A model generated the notes under the pieces. The model saw nothing but the letters and a program-made list of their open reading frames with translations, searched no databases and was not told the origin of the DNA. From Raffaelea ambrosiae (lineage: Eukaryota; Ascomycota; Sordariomycetes; Ophiostomatales; Ophiostomataceae): DNA of 64,000 bases. The position numbers were made by a program, and so were the translations under genes. This document shows, piece after piece, positions 55,145 through 64,000 of this stretch. Each line of letters starts with the position of its first letter. Positions within the stretch are counted from its first letter, which is position 1. The stretch is from the NCBI GenBank assembly GCA_002778195.1, contig PCDI01000011.1:900268-964267 (forward strand), read 5' to 3'.

Positions 55145-56665
55145 ATAGAGCGGGGTGGGGGTGCATCTTTTTGGTGGCTAGCAGGGAAAGACAGACTTTG
55201 GCACCGATGGATCTTCTGCTTAATAGCCAGCACTGGCGGTCTAGAACCAAGTCGGAGTATTGTCTTGCTTGGTGTGTCAGAGAAGGCGTTCGGGCACCTT
55301 AACGAGCCCTGGGTGTGTGGCGTTTGTGCTTGAGTGATTGCATGTCACATCGAAGCTGGACAACCGGATTATTATAGAACTAGAAAAGCCGGTTGGCACT
55401 CTGAGCATAGAGATTTGTTTTTGGCAGAGCGGCAGAATTTACATGTAACTAAGATAATAGGGAGTCATCTGGTCTTTTGCACTTGGCAGATCAGAAGAAT
55501 GGTTGGCTGGCACTTGCCGGTCGTGCTTGCCTAAAGGGAGAAAGAATAGCTCAGGGGTTGACCAACGAGGCAGGCGCGTCTCCGCTGCTTGGACAGCCAA
55601 AATAAAGGGCTGCTTCATGCGAAACACCCCGTGCATCATCTGCTTATTTGCCCCTACGGTGTATTCTACAGTTTCCGCCGATTTACGCGATTGTGGTGTC
55701 CACGTTGTCGGTGTGAAGATGCAAGTGCCCTTTTTTCCAGTGCTCATGAGACACGAAAACAAAAGAAATAATCGAGCCATGTTGGGCGCGACGGGCCCAC
55801 CTTCGGGTGTAAACACTGAGGCGAGGAAGATGTGAGCAAATGCGAGTAGACGAGGGTTTTCTGATCAGTCGACTTCGCCCGGTCGTTCCTGCCCTGTGCT
55901 CTGGCTCTTGGCCCGGTTGCTTTGCTGTTGCCTGTTTGCTGTCGAGGGACGCCTCCGCGGTCTTACCTTCCCAATTACACTCATCTCCAAACCGCAAAAC
56001 GCAGCGTTACAGCTCCCCTGAAACAGTTGCCTGTCGGCCAACCAGATGTGCAGCTGTGCCCCCATAATTTTATTCGGGGAGCCACATGTGCGAGCACCCC
56101 GGACAGAAATAGGGCGGCCTGCGCCTTTCCCCTGGCCCTGTTGAGGCCAGCATACTCGCACTCAAGCTGCACAAAAGACACAGCATCACCGGCACCATCA
56201 GCTATCGAACCAGCAATAATATACCGCAAGCGCTATAGCAGCCCAAGCTGACAGTCTTGCTCCTGCCTCGTTTTGCACGTTCCTGCCCGTTCTCCGACAC
56301 CGCCTCGGCCGTGCCTGCCTCCTTTCGTCCGCCCCTGAACCCGGCGAGCCCTGCTCCTTCCGATTTTGCTCGCCGCATCCCGATCGTTCCTGCCTCGTCT
56401 GCAACCGTCTTTTTCTCTGTCGCCTGGACTCTCGCAGGTGTTTTCATATCCCATCTTGGGACGGCCGGCTCGTTAGGGCCTTTGTCTCGTCGCTAGACCC
56501 GCGCCGATCGGGATTGGCCCCCTAATAGCTGCTGTTCCTCCTTACTTTATCCCTTTCCCTCTTTGGGCGTTATTGTCTCGCACGCGCCGGTGGCGCCTGC
56601 CGCCAATCTCAGAAGTCTTCGCCAGCCAGGTCGCGTCTCCTGTGACACCAGGGAAAGCCGCCAAT
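55145..56665. other. Intergenic upstream of the Ala/Pro-rich protein gene
   Basis: 1.5 kb. The right 450 nt is pyrimidine-rich leader sequence with short upstream frames. No gene is supported. Confidence 0.45.
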
Positions 56666-58973
56666 ATGAGCCAAGTTAGGAATCTTCGTGCCATGTTTGA
56701 GCAGAGGGGGGAGTCGAGTCCACCAGAGCGCGGCAGAGGCACCGGAACACCGCAAGGTAAGACATGCGGAGCAGTCATCCCCCCCCTTTCTTCCGCGCCG
56801 CCTGTGTATTGCCCCTTGTTAGCACTGTCTCTAACCGGCCTCAGATTCTCCACAGCCACTCTCACGCGTTCGCACCAGCTTCATCACCGTGGCAAAAGAC
56901 GGCCGCGTCGGCATCCAGCGAGACCACAGCACCGACTCATCCACATCCGTCCAACGAAGAGTCAGTGGCGTCAACGAGGGAGAGACTGCCATTACGTCCT
57001 CTCCAGCGCCATCGAACAAGACAACGGAAACGGGCCAAGAAGACAAGACGGAAGAACTGGCCGAGTTCACTGTTGTCGCCATGGAAACGCCTGCAAAAGC
57101 ACCAGCATCTGAACCGGTTGCCTCGCCCGAGGTAGCAGCGACACCTGCTGCTGAGGCCATCTCGACGGAACCGGCACCTGCAGAGGCGGCCCCGGAGAAG
57201 CTCTCTGCAGAGTCCGCTCCGGAAGCTCCTGCTGCGGAAGCTGCTGCTGCGGAAGCAGAACCTCCGGTGCCTTCAGAGCCTGCAGGACCTGCAGAGCCTG
57301 CCTCTGTGGAAACCGATGTTGCGGAAACTGCGCCCGTTGAGGCGGAAGCGGAACCTACACCGGCCAAAGCGGCGCCCGAAGAGCCGACAGTCGGGGAGGT
57401 TGCAACTGAAGAAGCCACACCGCAATCCACAATCGAGGAGCCTGCCGCTGAGCAGCATACACCCGCCGAGCCGGCTTCTGTGGAGCCGACTGCCGAGTCC
57501 ACGCATTCCGAGGCCACGCTGGTCGAGCCCACACCGATAATTGCTGTTACACCTGCAGTGGCCACAGAGGACTCGGCGGGCAAAGAGGAGGGGCAGCCCG
57601 CTGCGCCAAGCATTCCAGCTGAGAGTGCCGATGCAGTGCTGGAAGAAGCGCAGGTCTCTACGCCCACCAAGGCCTCGGACAAGGAGGCGGAACAGGTCGA
57701 AAGCGGACCAGCCGTCGACAAGTCACCACTGAAACCGGCCCCTGCCAGCCTTGCCAGTCCTGCTAAGACGCCGCTCAAGATTGCCAAGAATCCCATCAAG
57801 GGCCCCCAGAAGAGCCCACTGAAGAGTCCTCGGTCGCCCACAATCTCTGCCAGTGGCGCGGCTCATAGGCCTGCTCACGCAGGGTCTCCTAAGACTACGT
57901 TGCCGAAAGCTAGCAGCTCCAGTACGACGAAGAACCCGTCAAAGATTGCAAAGGCTAGCACTGGCAAGCATGCCCCGACAACGATTTCCACCGCCAAGGC
58001 CAGCGAGAAGCCAGCGAGCCGATCGCCCAGCGTGGCGAGCAAGACGCCGTCCACTCCCGGAAAGTCGCAAATTCCCAAGTCCTCCACCGAGACCCCAGAG
58101 AAAAGTGCCCCTGCTGCTCCAGGAACAGACCGTGGTTCTACAACAACGACCACGCCCAAGTCAGCAACATCATCAGCTGCAGCTAAGTCCTCAACTTCCT
58201 CGGCTGCCAAGAGACCCGCGCCCATTCAGTCGTTCCCGCCAAATGGAGTCGGCTTTGTTAAGCCCAAGCCGAAGTCACCCACACGTCCTGTTCAGCTTCC
58301 TGCTAGCCTCACTACACACACTGCATCTTCGGCCACCAAGGTAAACAACGCACGACAGTCGCTCTCTCAGTCAGCTACCCGGCTGCCTCATCCTCACCAA
58401 TCGACAGCTCGCCCATCCAGCCGAGTCAGCGTGTCTACGGTCGGCACTTCTACTACCACGGGTGGTACTAAAAATCTGAAGAGACAGAGTTCTACCATCA
58501 GTCGTCCACGGCCAAGTGTTGGGCCACCGCCAAAGCCACCAGCTCATGATCATCCAGTCACCAAGAGGGAGAAGCCTGTGGATGAGAGTTTCTTAGCTCG
58601 CATGATGCGACCAACACAATCCTCGTCCTCTAAGACGGCCGACAAAGTTCCTGTCGCCGTCAGCCGGGCACGTGGACCAGCAACTACCCATCGGCCGGCT
58701 GCCCGGAATGGTCATTCTGCAACTGCTAAGCGGCCAACCGGACATCTTCCGGCGAAGAAGGCTGCAACAAAGACACCCGCTGTGACTTCTGCTTCGGCAG
58801 AGATTGAGCACCTAGCCCACGCGCCTGTTGCAAATGAAATTGCAGAGCAGCCTGCGGAGCAGCCCGCGGAACTGGTGCAGAACGTGGGTTACGTCGAACC
58901 TACTTATGATCCAACAACAGGGTATTTTTACGCTCCCGCGGCTGCTGTCGATACAAATGGGGAGACCTTCTGA
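56666..58973 (+). CDS. Large disordered Ala/Pro/Glu- and basic-Ser-rich protein, unknown role
   Basis: Two exons, 56666-56756 and 56845-58973, give 739 residues; the 88-nt intron is GTAAGA...TCAG. The N-terminus looks conserved: MSQVRNLRAMFEQRGESSPP, spliced to DSPQPLSRVRTSFITVAKDG. Residues of about 90-280 are an acidic array of short repeats on the pattern P-x-x-x-P/E-A with VEPT, EPA and AEAA units. From about residue 290 the composition flips to strongly basic Ser/Thr/Pro/Lys sequence (KTPLKIAKNPIKGPQKSPLK), which resembles microtubule- or nucleic-acid-binding disordered tails. A short motif, KPVDESFLARMMRPTQSSSS, precedes a final basic segment. The end (VEPTYDPTTGYFYAPAAA) is compact and aromatic. 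No enzyme domain is visible. A cytoskeletal or cell-cycle scaffold is possible, but I do not assign a function. Confidence 0.82.
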
Positions 58974-59270
58974 GAAAGGCAAGCGCCATACCTTTACAAC
59001 ATGTTTCCGCTATGTCGAGGTGATTTTCTGAGGGTAGAAGAAGATACGTGTGTTATAGACAAGGCTGTAAAACTTTGGAGATGTATTATTGTGCTGGGGA
59101 TACCTCACAACAGTTTGAAGTTGGAGTGAAGAGCATAGCGTCCATTATTCAAGGAAATAGACCCTCTCATTTATCAAGGGAAGTCGGTACGTTTCTTCTT
59201 TCGATGCGAGCTGTGAGTCGTGAATACAAGTCTGGGTGCGGTCGTAGTTACGGCCGCAGGAATAGAATGT

Positions 59271-59277
59271 CACGTGA
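59271..59277 (+). promoter_or_regulatory. CACGTGA element 1 (E-box, Cbf1-type)
   Basis: CACGTGA 221 nt upstream of the uL1 ATG. This is the core recognised by fungal bHLH factors of the Cbf1 type. Confidence 0.5.
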
Positions 59278-59297
59278 GCCCATACATGCGTGCTTTT

Positions 59298-59304
59298 CAC
59301 GTGA
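59298..59304 (+). promoter_or_regulatory. CACGTGA element 2 (E-box, Cbf1-type)
   Basis: A second identical CACGTGA, 27 nt after the first and 194 nt upstream of the ATG. Confidence 0.5.
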
Positions 59305-59313
59305 CCGGTCCAT

Positions 59314-59322
59314 CTAGGGTAG
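59314..59322 (-). promoter_or_regulatory. ACCCTA-type element (Tbf1/HomolE-like)
   Basis: CTAGGGTAG on the plus strand (CTACCCTAG on the minus). It resembles the Tbf1/HomolE boxes found in ribosomal-protein promoters of many non-Saccharomyces fungi. Confidence 0.45.
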
Positions 59323-59497
59323 CCAGCCCACACAAAGTTTTTAGCATTTTTTTAGGTCCGCTGTGGAGACATCCGAAACTTTTTGTCTTCTTCGTTACTG
59401 CCACAAATTCTCCCACCTCCTCGAACTCCTCAACCAACTTTTCACACGCAAGAATCCTCACCATTAGAACCAGATTTTCTATTGGAAGACGGTCAAA

Positions 59498-60376
59498 ATG
59501 TCTAAGATTACCGTCGCCGGAGTGCGGTAAGTGTTTCCTGCTTTTGCGACCGTCTCCTCTCCATTTGCTTGCCCGAGAAGACGAATTTGTCGTGTCAATG
59601 ATCTTTGAAAAGACAGAAGAGAACAATCCGTGCTGACAATTCTCTTTCCAGTGCCAACGTCGTCGAGCTCCTTGAGTACTCGAACGAGACCAAGAAGCGC
59701 AACTTTCTCGAGACCGTCGAGCTTCAGGTGGGTGGAAAATTGTGGAAGGAATCGTCGAAGCGTGGATGACTTGGGAGTCGTGGAGAACGATTTTTTTTTA
59801 ACGAGGTCTTTTTTCTTGGGAACACAGATCGGCCTGAAGAACTATGACCCCCAGCGTGACAAGCGTTTCTCGGGCACCGTGAAGCTGCCGAACGTGCCCC
59901 GCCCCAACATGGCCATCTGCATTCTGGGCGACCAGCACGACATCGACCGCGCCAAGCACGGCGGTGTCGACGCCATGTCGTCGGACGACCTGAAGAAGCT
60001 GAACAAGAACAAGAAGCTGGTCAAGAAGCTGGCCCGCAAGTACGACGCCTTCATCGCCTCGGAGAGCTTGATCAAGACGATCCCGCGTATCCTGGGCCCT
60101 GGTCTGTCCAAGGCCGGCAAGTTCCCCACGCCGGTGTCGCACGCCGACGACCTGTCGGGCAAGATCACCGAGGTCAAGTCGACCATCAAGTTCCAGCTCA
60201 AGAAGGTGCTGTGCATGGGTGTGGCTGTTGGCCACGTCGACATGACCCAGGACCAGCTGATTGGCAACATCATGCTGGCCATCAACTACCTCGTCTCCCT
60301 GCTGAAGAAGGGCTGGCAGAACGTGGGCAGCCTGACCATCAAGGCCACCATGTCGCCGCCCCGGAGACTGTACTAA
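59498..60376 (+). CDS. RPL1: 60S ribosomal protein L1 (uL1, L10a)
   Basis: Three exons, 59498-59526, 59652-59727 and 59828-60376, give 217 residues, the same length as yeast Rpl1. Introns are 125 nt (GTAAGT...CCAG) and 100 nt (GTGGGT...ACAG). The protein reads MSKITVAGVR, then ANVVELLEYS, then IGLKNYDPQRDKRFSGTVKL. PNMAICILGDQHDIDRAKHG, LIKTIPRILGPGLSKAGKFP and FQLKKVLCMGVAVGHVDMTQ follow, and the end is LTIKATMSPPRRLY. uL1 forms the mobile L1 stalk of the large subunit at the E site and helps release deacylated tRNA. The 3' exon shows the strongly biased C-ending codon use expected of a highly expressed gene. Early small exons are typical of fungal ribosomal protein genes. Confidence 0.97.
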
Positions 60377-61782
60377 ATGCAACCAATGTATGCATTTAGT
60401 TTCAACTCTCACATCTCGGTCGAGGCGGGGGGGAAGGGGGGAGTAAACTAGGCCCCTTTCCTCCTTTTTTTTCGGGTAGACGTGTGGTTATCGGGGAATG
60501 CTCTCTTGAATGAGTCGCATGGCCCTAGACTTTGTAAACAGTAGCCACAGCCATTAGGTAGAAGCAAACGACAACATATTGTCGTAGGAAATTTCAAGAG
60601 ACAAAATTTCTCCCGAACAACATGGATGGATATCCATTCGAGTAACGAAGAGTGACTCGGGCATACGTAGCCTCACAGGCTGGTCTACGTAAACTGGTTA
60701 TGACCATGTAGTAGTGCCGATCGGCAGCAGAAGGAATCCTCCCTTTGCGACCCATGGCAAAAAGAACGATGGCGTCTCGCCAACGAGCTAGCCACGAAGC
60801 CTCTCTGTAGACTCGATCGATCTCGTCCAGCGGTACCATCTCTCGTCCATTCTCTCGCTACGTCCATCATCATCCTCACCACACCGCATTCGTTACTTTC
60901 GTCCAGTTTTTTATCGTCGATTCATCAAAGTCACGATCAGAGAAAGAGTTTGAGATAAGTTGGAAATGTCGCGATTACCCCACTGTCAAGGACCGTTGAC
61001 GTAGTCCACGGCAATAGTTTTAAGGGAAGAGGCAATCTCTTTGCTATTGGAGGCCGGGAACGGAAGGAAACTCATAGAAGAAACCGAATAACCCTCAGCA
61101 AGCCACATTCGTGGAGCCGCCGTATTTAGAACAATAGCAAAAAGGTCCAACCCTTCACATGACGGTGTAGGGAAAGTCCTTTCGCTGAAGTTCCAAAAAA
61201 AAAAGAAAAGAAGAAGAAGAGGGACAGGTGGAAAAAAATTTCCGTGCGAATTTATTTGGTTTGAAAATATGGAAAAGTGGGTCGGTCTGATTTCAGACTA
61301 GCGCCTTTATGCCAGGTCGGCCCAAGGTTTTTTCCTAGAGGTTTTGTCCCCATATTAGTAAATCTACCCACTGCGTGTAAGGCTCGGCAGCACGAGCGGC
61401 ATGTCTGCCTTTGCAGTCCCGTCCAAGGCTATGATGATTTTCTTGCTTTCTGTATCAAGCCCTGTGGGACAGCGTCAAATACCCTTTTTTTTTCTTCTTT
61501 TTTGCCAGGCTTTCAAGAATTTGGCCAGTGCTGAGCCACGTTCTATGAGAAAGGACGCCCAAGTTCATTTGCAAGGCTGGTTTTTATCTCTGCTCATTTC
61601 TGTTTGTTCTGTCCTAAGAATAGTTTCTATCTCTGTTCATATTCGTTCATTCGTATCGTCGTGGTGGAATAGGGTATACACGCAAATAGCACAAATAGCA
61701 CAAATAGCACAAATCAAATCACATGCATATACGCACTCGCAAGTCAAGCACCACCATAGCACTCCCTCTCCAGCATCCATGT
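60377..61782. other. Intergenic, convergent 3' ends, 1.4 kb
   Basis: Contains A-runs (61195-61205), GAA repeats near 61207-61220 and a 9-bp repeat near the right edge (separate entry). No coding region is supported; the minus-strand frame at 60594-60839 has no recognisable content. Confidence 0.5.
61682..61714. repeat. 9-bp direct repeat
   Basis: CAAATAG followed by two full CACAAATAG units and CACAAATCA, just downstream of the Asn/Ser-rich gene on the minus strand and so probably in its 3'-UTR. Confidence 0.85.
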
Positions 61783-63297
61783 CTACGATGATCCGCGGAG
61801 CTTACTCCAGAAGCTCTTCTTGCTCTTGATCTCGGTTGGTGCCTGGACAAAGGGCCGCACCGGATAAGTGGGCCGCACATTGTATCCGTCCACATCGTCC
61901 CAGCTGTTATCGTTGTCGTTGCTGTTTCCGTTACTGTTTCCGTTTTGACTGTTGTTGTTGCGCCTGCGCAGCTTCTTCTCTGGAATCTCGCCCAGCCTGG
62001 TGCTGCCAGAAGACGACGACGAAATGGACATGTGCTTGTTGTAGGGCCTCATGTCTGGCAGGGCAGCCAGTTTGGGGTTGGCATCGCCGCTTCTCTTCCT
62101 GTGTGGTTCATTTGGGGGTGCCGCTGCTGGGGCCGGTGATGAGGACGTGCCCCTCTTCTCGCCCTTACCTGCAGCCGCTGTCTTATCCGCCGTCTTGTTC
62201 CCCTGCAGCTTCTTGTTGGCTGGCACATTCTGTGGACGAGCCTTTCCACCACCGTTGTTGTTGTTGCCGCCGCTGCTGCTGTTCGTATTGGTGGTGGTGT
62301 TGTTCACACCCACAAGGCTCCGCTTGGCAGAGTGGTCTGGCTGCTGCTGCTGCTGCTGCTGGCTGGAGGATTTGTGGTGGTGTTTTTTCTGGCGTTGCTG
62401 CTGTGTACGATGGTTCTGGCTGTTCTGGCTCTGGTTATTGTTATTGTTGTTATTGTTGCTGTTGCTGTTGCTGTTGTTCTTCTTTTGCTTGGGCAGCAGG
62501 GACTTTGCTGAGCTCGTAGAAGACCCGGTGGATGACCCTGCCGAAGACCGACTCGAGGGCCGAGGAGGGGACCGCGTCGACGACCGAGTGGAAGGCCGGC
62601 TGGCCGAGGATGCCGAAGACGCTGACGTTCTCATCGTCCGGGATGAGGCTCGATTGTGAACACGCCGGCGGCCACTTCGGTTTCCACCGCCCAGACGCAG
62701 GGACAGCTCGTCAATGGCGTGGATGGCGTCGGCCCGCGACGCGTTGGACAGCGCACGCAAAGCACCGTAGTCCAGCTGTCCGCCATTAGCCCAGCTGCCG
62801 CTGCTGTTGCTGCTGTAGTTGTTGGCATGGCCGCCGCTGCCGGTGTTCGTGTTGCTGTGGCTGCCCGAGCCCAGCAGGCCGGCCAGAGTCGACACCAGTC
62901 GATCGATGATGCGGCGCAGGGCGGATCGTGCTTTTTCTGGTTTGGACAGTCAGAGACAATGCCCCAGCGAGGTCAATTGGGCTGATTGGACAGAGTAAAC
63001 CTTGTGTGAACAGCATAAAGAACGCGATGAATCACCCGTGGTCACTCATGGTCACTCACCATCACCCAGTTCTAACCGGCTGCCGGTCTGGCTGAGACGC
63101 GACGAGTAGGCCCGGTGCACCTTGGCCCGGTCAGCCTGGAGGCTGCGGCGAAGAACAGACCGGCCATCTGTGCTGGACACGGTCGATGCCGGAGGGGAGA
63201 GGGTCTGCTTCTCATGGGACGAGCCAAAGGTGCTGAGCAGCGTCAGGCACTTGGAGAACGTCTCCAGCAGCTCCTGGACGCTGTCGCCGAAACCCAT
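61783..63297 (-). CDS. Asn/Ser/Gln-rich protein with conserved helical N-terminus, unknown role
   Basis: Two exons on the minus strand, 63297-63060 and 62936-61783, give 463 residues; the 123-nt intron is GTGAGT...CCAG. The N-terminus MGFGDSVQELLETFSKCLTL is an amphipathic helix. A basic Ser-rich segment and a second helical block across the intron follow (LELGDEKARSALRRIIDRLV), then a Gly/Ser/Asn linker and a short helix, GALRALSNASRADAIHAIDE. The remainder is low-complexity: Arg/Ser-Thr, poly-Asn, poly-Gln and Gly/Asn runs. It ends with a basic segment and VRPFVQAPTEIKSKKSFWSK. A helical N-terminus with a basic Trp/Lys C-terminus could indicate membrane or septum association, but nothing specific is recognised. 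Confidence 0.8.
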
Positions 63298-64000
63298 CGT
63301 TGAAGCAGGAGGGAGAAAGAAAAGGACGATGAAGAAAACCGACAAGCGAGAAAAAAAGGGAAGAAGAAGAAGAAGAATGCCTAATTGAAATAGGGCTTCC
63401 TCTCTCTCTTTCCTTTCACTGCCTTTTCGCTGCCGTTATCTTCACCACCTTTCTCCTGTTCATGCGGGGTTTGGTGAGAGCAGAGCGACCAACTACTCGT
63501 ACGGAATACTAATTGACGGGCGTCCTCTCTGGAAATAAAACTGGGTCTCCACTCAAACCCGTTTGCTAGCCGCCCGAACGTCAAAAAAAAAGGAGTAGGC
63601 AGCGAGGTGACAGGTCAGGAGGCGCGCAGTCTCGTAGTTCAGAGTGCGACGAGGTCAGAAAAAAAAAAGAACCCCCAAGCGAGACTCGTGGCCTCACTTG
63701 GGCCAATGAGCGATGCCGTAGACTCGGACACTGGCCGGAATCGCGTATCAGCCAGCCGAGTCTGCCTTGCAAATTGTGGTACGGCGGCGCTTTTTCGTGC
63801 TGCATAGGATGCACGCATGGTCTTTTTTTTTAGGCTGTCTCTACGGGAAGGAAAAAAAAGTAAATGTTGATTGGCAAGACTGGCATGTTTGAGAGCCAGT
63901 AAACCAAAAAAAAAAAAAAAAAAAAAAAAAAAAACGAGCCGCATGGACAACTGCAAAATGGTTCCCAATCCCCCAAACAAAGGCAGGACATGCTTGAGGC
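63298..64000. other. Right-end intergenic region with a 29-A run
   Basis: Upstream of the Asn/Ser-rich gene. It contains GAA/AGA repeats near 63360-63376 and an uninterrupted run of 29 A at 63906-63934. No gene is supported before the window ends. Confidence 0.5.

Larger units (their letters stand above)
58974..59497. promoter_or_regulatory. Promoter region of the uL1 ribosomal protein gene
   Basis: 524 nt that include two CACGTGA elements and a CTAGGGTAG element, listed separately. A short pyrimidine-rich leader precedes the ATG. Confidence 0.6.

Noticed and set aside
59527..59651. Possible C/D snoRNA in intron 1 of the uL1 gene (ATGATCT ... CTGA)
   Set aside because: The C-box does not match RTGATGA and no terminal stem or C'/D' boxes are seen; CTGA is explained as the branch site.
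60594..60839. 81-codon minus-strand ORF between uL1 and the Asn/Ser-rich gene
   Set aside because: No recognisable motif, no conserved composition and no splice partners.
1..64000. tRNA, rRNA, CRISPR, insertion sequence or retrotransposon
   Set aside because: No tRNA A/B-box pair, no repeat-spacer array, no reverse-transcriptase, integrase or transposase frames and no long terminal or inverted repeats were found by reading both strands.

Overview
This window is genomic DNA of a filamentous ascomycete (Pezizomycotina), most likely a Sordariomycete. The evidence is short spliceosomal introns (mostly 50-250 nt, GTRNGT...CTRAC/CTGAC...YAG), GC-rich coding exons with many Ala/Ser/Pro/Asp homopolymers, no operons or Shine-Dalgarno sites, and a set of housekeeping genes with typical fungal exon layouts. 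No genus is assigned. About 25 protein-coding genes can be supported, plus one probably decayed gene. No tRNA, rRNA, transposon or CRISPR was found.

1-10.7 kb: the 3' part of a tail-anchored Ser-rich protein with an Atg8-binding-type motif; verprolin (actin/WASP partner, minus); a two-helix mitochondrial membrane protein; a CHORD-CS co-chaperone (minus); a small DUF836-type glutaredoxin-like protein. 10.7-16 kb: an HpaI-type aldolase (minus), LSM8 of the U6 snRNP, and a three-module MOSC-flavin-[2Fe-2S] protein. 16-25.4 kb: a DHA1-type MFS transporter (minus), RRP7 (18S rRNA processing) and a 1,216-residue ADIP/Msd1/TinC-like microtubule-organising protein.

26-37 kb: an F-box/TPR protein with Cys-x-Cys motifs (minus), a stretch with coding fragments that I read as a relic, the ER stress protein RAMP4/Ysy6 (minus), a small mitochondrial membrane protein, the MID1 calcium-channel subunit (minus) and YOP1 (minus). 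38-49 kb: an RFX transcription factor, a monoacylglycerol-lipase-type hydrolase, an MCT-family MFS transporter and a WrbA/Pst2 flavodoxin-like quinone reductase (minus). 49-52 kb is a 2.9-kb gene-poor stretch.

52-55 kb: a divergent pair of bacterial-type flavoenzymes, an LLM-class FMN monooxygenase and an NfsA/NfrA-type nitro/flavin reductase. They could form a two-component oxygenase. 56-64 kb: a long disordered Ala/Pro/Glu-then-basic protein, ribosomal protein uL1 with an E-box/ACCCTA-type promoter, and an Asn/Ser-rich protein of unknown role (minus).

Most genes are independent housekeeping units. The functional links I would propose are the flavoenzyme pair (51972-55144) and, within one polypeptide, the MOSC-reductase-ferredoxin fusion (13928-16020). 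Exon boundaries were placed by reading splice signals and reading-frame continuity by eye; no alignments or searches were run.
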